DNA from: Tetrapyrgos nigripes
Lineage: Eukaryota > Basidiomycota > Agaricomycetes > Agaricales > Campanellaceae
NCBI GenBank assembly: GCA_013368315.1
Contig: JAACJM010000048.1
Location: 310,001 to 374,000 of the forward strand
DNA: 64,000 bases
Direction of reading: 5' to 3'
The position numbers and the translations under genes are program-made. Shown here in pieces: positions 47,117 through 55,336 of the stretch (positions are counted from its first letter, which is position 1; each line of letters opens with the position of its first letter). Under the pieces are notes generated by a model. It worked only from the letters and a program-made list of their open reading frames with translations, did no database searches and was not told the origin of the DNA.

Positions 47117-48353
47117 GACTGGGGTAAAAAGCCATCGCTTCGCGTGGCAAGCTACGAGGCCTGTTCAATAAAGCCAAAATTTTACTCTTATATTGACTAC
47201 GCGGATGAAACTATTTAGGAACCCCTGCACTGGCGGGAACCCGCCACAAACACGAGGTTAGCGTCTGTTACGCCTTTGTCACGCTTGAGTCGCGATCAAA
47301 TAGTGGTCGTCGTCTTTGGCGTCGTTCTACAGTCTCTGACACCAAATTTCTGTGCCAGCATCCCCCTCGCATGTTGCCTTCACTACGGGATGCTGTTGGC
47401 GAGGACCTAGTACTACATACTCACGCGTTCTCCGCAGTCGTAAGCTCTTCACATTATCATAGCGATTTTGGTCTTTCCATTGAAGTTCCCAAGGTCTTCG
47501 AGCTCAGCTTAGCATAGTATGTGAGAGTATGCGGTCTTTGAGGTGCTGTGTACGAAGCTTGGCTTGTAGAGAGTGGTCTGAGGTGCGTGCCGTTGTTGAA
47601 CTGACATTTCTTTTCGTGCCTGCTGCTCCCCGTTTTGATTTCTATGCCTCAGAACCCTGCGTTAATGTAGTTTGGACACAATCAGTACTTTTCCATAATC
47701 TTTTAACCAATTTTCACCACCCATTACACTGTTTCTCCCCTATTCTACATGTCTCTGTGCATCTAGACATGTTTCTAATATTAATGGACATTTTTCGCTA
47801 CAATCTACGCCTACAGTACGCGTAGTATCCTCGCCAGCGCCTCGCATCGTGACTCGATGTGACCTAGTGTGACATGATGTGATGGGAACCGGGTTCCCAA
47901 ATAAGCAAAGGGGTTCTCGGGGGGTTCCCGCCAGTGCAGGGGTTCCTAAATAGTTTTATCCTGACTACGCTGCAGCTGCTGAGAGAAGGAGAGCTAAAAC
48001 AACAAAAGAGGATTTGAAGACGAGAATTACGAGGTTTGTACTCGATGCAAAGGCAAGCTTGAGGAGTGGAGGAATAGGGCGGTGGACATTGTCAATGCTG
48101 GCAGTGAAAACGAGAGAGTCGACACGCTGCCAGCTAGCATGACGTTGGCATGATGTTGTGGTTGTCGACAGAAGGGCCTCGCGTTGGTTCGAGGAAGCCG
48201 TGAACAACGTCATGGGTCTTTGATGGGTCTCGACCGTGATTCCAGATGAGCGCCTATGAGCGCCAACGAACAGGGGTGGGAGTTTGAACCCGTGGAAAAG
48301 ATCTGGGAGGTCGCTACGACATAAATTAACTCAGCCTAAAGGCCTCGTAATAT
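47117..48353 (+). repeat. Copy 2 of the same repeat family, split by a MITE
   Basis: Left part GACTGGGGTAAAAAGCCATC, GCTTCGCGTGGCAAGCTACG. Right part GGGGTGGGAGTTTGAACC and AAAGGCCTCGTAAT. The 759-bp element at 47203-47961 sits inside; without it the copy is about 470 bp. Confidence 0.7.
47203..47961. mobile_element. 759-bp Mutator-like MITE with 9-bp target duplication
   Basis: Ends of about 40 bp are near-perfect inverses: GGATGAAACTATTTAGGAAC / CCCTGCACTGGCGGGAACCC against the inverse of 47922-47961. The 9-bp duplication tgactacgc flanks it (47194-47202, 47962-47970). Nine-base duplications are typical of Mutator-like elements. It is richer in CpG than its surroundings and has no transposase. 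Confidence 0.88.
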
Positions 48354-48669
48354 ATCAACGAGAAAAAAAGAGGAATCAAGGAAAGGCAATTGTGGAATGA
48401 TCAAGAAAGTTCAAGTTTGATGAAATATATGATGATGGAGGGCAAAGGATAGAGGCAATTCGTGAAAAATCCTGTCGCTGCTGGTAAACATCAATAGCAT
48501 GCTGGTACAATTGTTCTTGTTAAGATAGACTATATGAGATCTGATGATGCAAAAAGGTACCTGAATAGACTGATTCATTTCCTCAAAGTGTTCATAGCAG
48601 GCAACCACCTTTCTAATGTGATTCAATCACATTAACACGTGCGAAATTTGTGTGCAATTTACATCTGCC

Positions 48670-48882
48670 ATGTATCCTACCCTCCTGCATCCTTTTCATC
48701 TCATTCCTCCTTACATGCCTCGAACTTGTAATCAAGCTGTTGAAGAGGCTGCTGGGGCTGACAACCAGTCAGAAGAACAGGCAACATTGTCTACTTGGGA
48801 TTGTGAATTGCTAGCAAGTCAGGATGTTGAGGAATCGGCTGACAACAACTCAGCCCATGCCAGCCACGACGACGAGAACTAA
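48670..48882 (+). CDS. Short acidic ORF, unknown
   Basis: ATG at 48670 opens 70 codons (MYPTLLHPFHLIPPYMPR.. then Glu/Asp/Asn-rich to HASHDDEN) and a TAA. It ends 47 bp before the membrane-protein pseudogene. It could be a fragment of the lost transposase or a chance frame. Confidence 0.3.
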   Translation: MYPTLLHPFHLIPPYMPRTCNQAVEEAAGADNQSEEQATLSTWDCELLASQDVEESADNNSAHASHDDEN

Positions 48883-48929
48883 TTTGGCCCTCAGGTGGTG
48901 TGTTACAGTATGTAGAGTGGCTGCAGTAG

Positions 48930-49770
48930 ATGGTGTGTAAGGATATTCGCAGAGAGGACGAGATCAGGGATAGAGGAAAAAGCGACGCTCTGTCCAAATT
49001 CCTCGCTATAGGACAGACCACTTGGTTCATTGTCCAATGTATTTTTCGTGTTGTGGAAGGAATCTCTATCACAAACCTTGAGATACTCACACTTGGTTTC
49101 GCATTGCTCAACTTTTGGACATATTTCTTTTGGTTGGATAAACCTCAGAGGGTCTGTTTTCCAATTAAAATTAATTCTCAAAATCAAAGCTTTAAGGAGG
49201 AGGAAGCACATCCCGCAGGACCCAAGTGGTGGGGAGTGGATTGTATTATTTCAGGTTTGCAAGCCATACGGGATTGGTTCTAAGCAATTTGTCGGGAAAT
49301 AAGATCCAATTGGAAACTTTTAAAAGACAATGGCGTTCCACTCCTAGTCATTACCTACCCCCTCGCCACACTATTATCCGAGAGTATAACTTGGGAACTG
49401 GACAATCCAATTATCATAGCGGCCTCAAAAAGTGCCCCAAGCGCTTATATGTTTCAGTCATATTCATCGCAGTCATATTTGGGGCCATCCACTGCATCCC
49501 ATGGGCTTTCACATTTCCATCCCACACAGAGCAAATCGTGCTCTTGGAGTCACCTCTCTTCCCGTCTTGGGAATGTTTCTACCAGTCATCGATGACTTGC
49601 TTCAGTTGCTAGTGAGCTCAGACCTACCCACAGTTATAGGGTTATCTGTGCCAATTTTCTATGGCATTGCTCAGATAATCCTCATTATCCTCGCTCTGAT
49701 GGAGTTGCATGCACTTACGACCAGCGCCCATCAAACTGTAGAATGGACGAACCTCATTCCTCATATCTGA
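48930..49770 (+). pseudogene. Multi-pass membrane protein family of basidiomycetes, broken, cargo of the transposon
   Basis: ATG at 48930: RREDEIRDRGKSDALSKFLA, IGQTTWFIVQCIFRVVEGIS, ITNLEILTLGFALLNFWTYF and FWLDKPQRVCFP. Further frames give KRLYVSVIFIAVIFGAIHCI with PWAFTFPSHTEQ (about 49440-49530) and IFYGIAQIILIILALMELHA with HQTVEWTNLIPHI to TGA at 49768-49770. Four or more hydrophobic helices are visible. This order strongly resembles a widespread Agaricomycete membrane-protein family of unknown function that I recall. Two changes of frame occur: one near 49200-49300 may be an intron, that near 49530 is a true shift. Confidence 0.6.
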
Positions 49771-50559
49771 TTCAAATCTCATCGTATATCCTCTCAGATT
49801 GGGTCTCTTCACTGGTACGTACTCCGTTGCGATCCTTTCTTCTCTTACGTTCTCTGATATTTTTTGTTTGGTTTGAAATTAGCTATTCTCGACGATGAGA
49901 CTCAAGTCATTCACAATCTATGCAGCTGATATTCTCTCAGTTTTTTCTACCTACTTTGTGTAATTGTGATATTGAATAAAACATTTTATTTCCTGGAGGA
50001 TTCGGAGTCCGAGTCCTAGAGTAATGCAGATATGCTTTCGTGGTTGTACACCGGTATTCATGGAAGTCAGCACTCTCGCTTTGAAGTGCTCCTTCCTTAC
50101 TTAGTATGGTCCATATTGTCCTCTGTAGTATCTACTACGGAGTCGTATGTATCTCAGGACTCGCTCGCACAGGAGTACTAGGCCAGAATTTACTTAGAAA
50201 CCTGTACGTACTTCAGTATTCCCTCTATTCATACCAGAATCATAAGGAGTACTTTAAAATCAATTAAGAAGTCAGCATATTTTCGCCGTTTGGTCGCAGG
50301 CCTATCATGATTCCGCTTATACTTTCAATACTCATGATACTCATTTACAATGTACGACCAGGCGTAAAGCAGCCTTATATGTACTTTACTTATTGATTAT
50401 AACGAGTCAGATTCGAGTGAACTCCTACTATCCTGCATGGCCACTAGTACACCTGATATTGGTGAGTGACTCGAATCTAGGTATGTACATGAGTGTAGGA
50501 TTTATATGACGCCCATATGATGCCCACACACTCTTGAGTCGTTTCATAGACTCATTCTA
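49771..50559. other. Gene-free interior
   Basis: Tyrosine/TAC-rich motifs such as CGTACT and GAGTCGTATG recur, but there is no protein-like frame or clear repeat. Confidence 0.35.
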
Positions 50560-51009
50560 TCAGACTTCAACCAAAAAATCAGGATTCCAGTGGTAATTTT
50601 GGGTAAACTTGTCCCAGACCAAGACACCATGGCGATGGTCACCAAGGTAGGACCAGAAGTCGTGTTGTTGTGAATTGGTATACTCGGTAGGCAATGGAGT
50701 AGGGATATCGGCATCCCTACTCCAGTATTCAGGCTTATCCAAGCATCTTTATACTACAGAGACTACAAACAAGTCCTTCAATACGAGTATGGTAAGGCAT
50801 ACATGGACCATCTTGTTCCCGAAGACTACCACTGTCACCTACTTTCATCGTGTCTGACACAGAATGCAAGTCGTACGTTTGTCAACTTAATACGTGCCAA
50901 GTGGCTCGCCATTAATGATAAACATATGCCCAACATCTCAAAAATTCCTCAGCTGGGAAGAAGATTCTCGTTCAGGAAAATGTTTCCCTATCATATGACG
51001 ATAGCCTAG
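50560..51009. other. Two abutting protein-like ORFs on opposite strands
   Basis: Minus strand 50742-50560: CLDKPEYWSRDADIPTPLPT and DFWSYLGDHRHGVLVWDKFT to a TGA. Plus strand about 50729-51009: ASLYYRDYKQVLQYEYGKAY, HLVPEDYHCHLLSSCLTQNA and IPQLGRRFSFRKMFPYHMTI to a TAG. Both have natural residue usage; the plus frame lacks a good ATG. They may be remnants of one or two captured genes. No family recognised. Confidence 0.35.
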
Positions 51010-51960
51010 TACCATAACAATCAATACCGTGCACTATCCCTCTTTCAGTTTCACCTTGTTAGCTTCACAATTTGCAGCAAGGACCGCGTTCGATGCGTTA
51101 CCATTTTCAACCGTCCAGTTCAACATCCAACCAAACGGTGTTGCCCAATTTGGTCGAACAAAAGTGCTCATTTGCTCCAAATGAATAGGACAATAGGATC
51201 TATTTTCGAAAGACTATTCTAATTTGAATACACCAGACAAACGACATTCATTGTTCCGAAATTGGTAAGTCACTGAAAAGTGGTAGGCAATAAAGGACAA
51301 TTTGTCGTGTTGACCTGACCCGGCCGACTCACTGATTGAGGTAATGGGTCTGGAATCCGGGAAAATCTCTAAGTTTTCCTAAATTTATCGGGTCGTGGCA
51401 CCTGGGTTCTATATGGATATGTTAGGGTCCTCAATGTTGGATTTTGAATTTCCGCTGATGAGCTCGGAAGCTCAGTGATGCATCGACGCTCCTATTTATT
51501 GTCTACGATTTATTATGAAAACGCCTGTTTTAGTCATTGATATACTTATGTACGATTTGGGAATGTCGTGCGCTTGCCACGGGTTCCCTGCCTATCTGAA
51601 TTTACTTTTCGTTGCTGTGAAATCCTCTCTCTCGTTTTCATTCGACCGGTAAATTCAACACTCAAATACATCTGTACTGGGCCGCAAAGCTGTGACGCTG
51701 CATACTGTACCATTTAAAATAATTCGTCTCTCAAAATTTGTGTGACAACCCAGATGAAATTTTCATTTTTTCTGGACCTTCGGTGACCTGTAACATGTGT
51801 GGGGTAGGTACATTGAATAGACAATTTAAAAATGATGCGTAGATCTTGCCATTATTAGAGAACAATAGGAGAGAACAATAGGAATATGCTGGCACTTTGA
51901 ATAAGGGCAATTCCTATATGCAGAGATGGTGCCGAACAATTAAGAGACCAGAGCACCACC

Positions 51961-52371
51961 CACAGCGGGGCGCGGAGCATATTTGCCAGCTATTTTTGTG
52001 TGCTCTTAAATGACGGATCTTTGCTCGGCCCCAGGCATACTCCATATGAAATATCGGCCTCAAATCGGTGCCATATGGAGTATGCCCAGTGCCGAGCAAA
52101 ATCCGTCAATTAAGAGCGCACAAAAATACCAGGCAAATATGCTCCGCGCCCCGCTGTGACAGGTTGGAAAGGTCACAGCGGGGCGCGGAGCATATTTGCC
52201 TGATATTTTTGTGCGCTCTTAATTGACGGATTTTGCTCGGCACTGGGCATACTCCATATGGCACCGATTTGAGGCCGATATTTCATATGGAGTATGCCTG
52301 GGGCCGAGCAAAGATCCGTCATTTAAGAGCACACAAAAATAGCTGGCAAATATGCTCCGCGTCCCGCTGTG
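51961..52371. repeat. 411-bp foldback: two inverted 200-bp units, 11-bp loop
   Basis: 51961-52160 and 52172-52371 are near-perfect inverses around aggttggaaag (52161-52171). Each 200-bp unit is itself palindromic, ending CACAGCGGGGCGCGGAGCAT and its inverse with about 85-bp arms around a central CATATGRAATATCGG..CCATATG. The array is thus four copies of one arm in alternating orientation. The duplicated short ORFs here are artefacts. Confidence 0.95.
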
Positions 52372-53171
52372 CTTGGAGTCTCACTGCAATGCGACTTCAA
52401 CAAAAACCAATATGAATATCCCAATTGACATCGCAAAAACAATTCTACCTAGCGAAGAGCTTCCTATCACTGTTTGTTAATTTCCCTGTACCATCAACAA
52501 GGAAAAGGAAAATCGGTCATCAAGCCTGTGGCACAGTGTTGTCAGCAGGATGCACACACTTGATTTTCAATATATTTCTATTGGTAGAACAAATTTTGCG
52601 TTTACACCTCGCGTTTACACTGTAAGTATATATAGATTTTTGCGTCTAGGTACATCCTTCTTTTACAATTTACATGTATACAAGTATTGTATTTGCACTA
52701 AACACTTGGTTTCTTTACCGGTAAGCTTTGATATAGCTTGTGGGCCAACTATGGATAAGCCAGATATGTTGTTCTCAGGCTTAGGAGCGTTGCGTGGAGT
52801 CGAAAGTAGTGAATAAAAATAACAGATCTTGTGTAGAGTACCCATACAGTACCTAGAGAAGGCCCAAGCTGACCCAAAAATGTCAATGACCTCTTCACAT
52901 GCCCATCAACCATCCGCAGGTCATCCTCAGATTGGTCCGATAATATCCAAAGACCCTATCTGCCATCTGAATCCACTAAGACAACTCCATAGGAGACACA
53001 TGGGAAAGTTGTTAGATGTTGCCACTGTGGCAGCCATTTTATGATGGCCAAGCTGTGGAAAATGATTTACACGTGCGTTTCAAAATTTGCATTTACATCA
53101 ATGCTTTGCATTCACATTGAGGTGTTATATTTATACTAAATTTTGAAAGCTTAAGTAATAATAAAGTATAT
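52372..53171. other. Interior without a clear gene
   Basis: Short frames only, for example DPKMSMTSSHAHQPSAGHPQ near 52875. Parts of the missing transposase could be hidden here but cannot be recognised. Confidence 0.35.
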
Positions 53172-53549
53172 TTGATGGAATGGCTAAGATTTTGGCAACG
53201 ATTCCCCAATGTAATTTGCTCTTCGTCAGGGACAATGAACTCTCTTGCGTCGTCTCCTCCGTCTCCGCCAGGCTATTACGTGGTGCCAACATGCTTGGCC
53301 TGCAATCTTCTCTGTATTCCAGGCGAGTTTTGCTTTATTTTGTTTGTTTGTTTTTTTTTCCTTCATGAACTCATATACCTGTTCATAGGTTCTGCTGTTG
53401 GTGTCGAGCATAGCTTCTCTGGTGGCCGTGATACTATGCCCCTCGGTAGTCTTAGTGCCGAAGCAAAGACCATTTCAGCTTGGATGGTGGTAAAAGTTCC
53501 GCTACGTGTGGCTCACGCTGGAATCATGGAGATTTTGGTGGGTGTTTAG
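53172..53549 (+). pseudogene. hAT-type transposase C-terminus (dimerisation region)
   Basis: The frame reads MMEWLRFWQRFPNV (the W..RFP motif preceding the hAT dimerisation domain), then LACNLLCIPG and, after a 66-bp intron, SAVGVEHSFSGGRDTMPLGS and LSAEAKTISAWMVVKV. This is the IPxSSxxxERxFSxGRD..R..L..E signature of hAT C-terminal dimerisation regions (PF05699-like). The intron 53323-53388 has a GC-AG border (gcgagt..catag) and a length divisible by three. Only about 100 residues remain of a normally 600-900 residue protein. Its place just inside the right palindrome array links it to the element. Confidence 0.6.
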
Positions 53550-53808
53550 TTTGTATTCTAGTAGAGTCTTGTCGTCTTTGAGAATTATAATTATTTGGAC
53601 CATGTAATATTCTAATAGAGTCGTGTTGTCTTCGAGAATTATTATTATTTACGGTATGCGTATGCCATTATAAGTCCATTAATAAAATACAGCTGACTTA
53701 TATATTTTAACAGCCTTGTTCAGGCCCAATACTTTCACATACTGCTTATATCACACAAATGTCCAGGAGAGCACACAATTCACTATTTGCCCAGTGAGTG
53801 GAATCTGT

Positions 53809-54125
53809 TGGGATGTCCCACCGCATGATGATGGGAAGTCCCACTGAAGGCAGGCCATTGGGATATCCCATGTAAGCCAACTGGGATATCCCAGTCATGT
53901 TCAAGTGGATGGGATGTCCCATATGAGCCAACCGGGATATCCCATGCGCTGTTGTGGGCTGGGATATCCCAGGAGAATGCATAGGGGACATCCCATACAA
54001 CGTATGGTGTGGGGATATCCCCAAATATTTCTCAAGGGACATCCCTGTCTATAAATGTGCCTGGGATATCCCAATTTGCAAGATTGGGAGATCCCATGTG
54101 GATACATAATACTATGGGAAGTCCC
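53809..54125 (+). repeat. Right subterminal array of 13 TGGGATATCCCA-like palindromes
   Basis: GGGATATCCC, GGGATGTCCC, GGGACATCCC and GGGAAGTCCC boxes, spaced about 20-30 bp, mirror the left array. One box is shortened (GGAGATCCC). Further weaker boxes follow to about 54185. Confidence 0.93.
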
Positions 54126-54506
54126 ATGAAAAAGCACAAAGAATGTCAAGTCCCTTGCCCCAACACATTACTGGGATGTGCCAGCTGACAGGTGAGATCT
54201 TGGAATGTGCCAAGTCCCCACTTGTGCAGTTCAGTGCCTGTAGCACCAGGAAAAGCTTAACAAGTTATGGGCACTGTTGATATCTTTACTGGACAATGAA
54301 TTAAGTTGGAAGGCTGGAGTGAGCAATGGGTCTACAACAGAGTTTAGCATGGGTAAATGACTGATAAGTTATTTATTTTATGAGGCACTGCTCAGTATAA
54401 TATTTTGAGTGCAAGGAGATGATATGACTTTATAATTAAAATTGGCCATGCTAGGTAGTCCAGAGATGAGGTTGACAGGAAACAAAGGATCCAATTATTA
54501 TTAGGG
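54126..54506. other. Spacer between right array and right TIR
   Basis: No gene. It corresponds in position to the 317-bp spacer 45095-45411 on the left but the two spacers are not similar in sequence. Confidence 0.4.
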
Positions 54507-54760
54507 AAAATTGTGTGACAGTGTGACACAGGGGATGTCCCAAAGGGATGAGCTGGTTAGTCCCACAGCTAAGAACCAGCTCATGGGATATCCCACAGGT
54601 AGATCCCAGACCACATGGGATGTCCCACAGGAAGGCCCAGGAGGTAGTTGGTAGATCCCAGGTACTTGGTTAGAGACCGGGTTACTACCCCTACTTAGGT
54701 GGATTAGCTTGCAGGAGCTAATCCACCTAACTAGGTACCTTAGTATGGGTGCCTGAAGTG
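54507..54760 (-). repeat. Right 254-bp terminal inverted repeat
   Basis: Inverse of 44841-45094 with four substitutions and no indel. Followed directly by the target duplication gggaagtg (54761-54768). Confidence 0.97.
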
Positions 54761-54866
54761 GGGAAGTGAAGGAGGGAGTGATGCCTTCCATAAGGAAGAC
54801 ATGGTCGTTAGGGTAGTCAGTGTAGAACTGGGCGTGTTTGTAGAACTTGGGCTTGAAAGCAGCCAT
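54761..54866 (-). pseudogene. 5' exon of the gene split by the 9.9-kb transposon
   Basis: ATG at 54866 in a good context (cactATGGCT) reads MAAFKPKFYKHAQFYTDYPN and on for 35 codons plus one base up to the transposon. The frame continues exactly at 44832. A TATA-like gtataaac lies about 45-50 bp upstream on the minus strand (near 54915). Inside the transposon the frame reads on by chance through the TIR. Confidence 0.75.
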
Positions 54867-55336
54867 AGTGAAGGATGAGGAAGTGAGGAGGGTTGTACAA
54901 TGTTTATACCAATTGGGGAGCTTCCTTTTTGTACTTGATGTTTTTCAATAATCATGCAATAAACTGCATAAAGTAACTAATCAGCGTGTCTGCAGTAAAC
55001 AGAAACTGAGAAAAACCGAGTGTCATCCGAAAAGACGTAAAACTACTGTTCTCAGAAGAGTGACAATGAGTAGGCAACTTATTGTTCTCAAATCATTTTC
55101 ATTGTGCTTATTGGCTCGTCGACAAGGTTTGCAAGAAGGTCAATTCATTCCTGCCCCTGGCTCAAGATATCCTCAAAGTTCCCACTATTCTTGTTAAGGT
55201 AAGGAAAAACAAAAGTCTGTATTTGGAGTTCAACTTGACCAACAAAACGAATCAGGGTTGAACATGTGCAAGAGTTGCATCAGGTCATGTCTGGCATGAC
55301 AATCTCTCTGTAGCAACATCACTAATACAATCCAAG
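54867..55336. other. Intergenic region
   Basis: It holds the promoter side of the minus-strand split gene on the left and the lead-in to the KDZ gene on the right. No KDZ terminal repeat could be identified. Confidence 0.4.

Larger units (their letters stand above)
44841..54760. mobile_element. 9.92-kb hAT-like DNA transposon with long TIRs and palindrome arrays
   Basis: Outermost TIRs (254 bp, four mismatches) start CACTTCAGGCACCC. The 8-bp target duplication gggaagtg flanks both sides (44833-44840 and 54761-54768). Inside each TIR is an array of TGGGATATCCCA-like palindromes. An 8-bp duplication plus a hAT dimerisation-like peptide near the right end (53389-53530) point to the hAT superfamily; KDZ elements can also make such duplications and a KDZ gene lies just outside. 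Cargo includes a membrane-protein pseudogene, a foldback repeat, a Mutator-like MITE and short ORFs. No full transposase remains, so movement would need one supplied in trans. Confidence 0.9.

Noticed and set aside
51914..52415. Two identical 48-residue peptides on opposite strands
   Set aside because: Product of the 200-bp foldback arms, with no start context or conservation argument.
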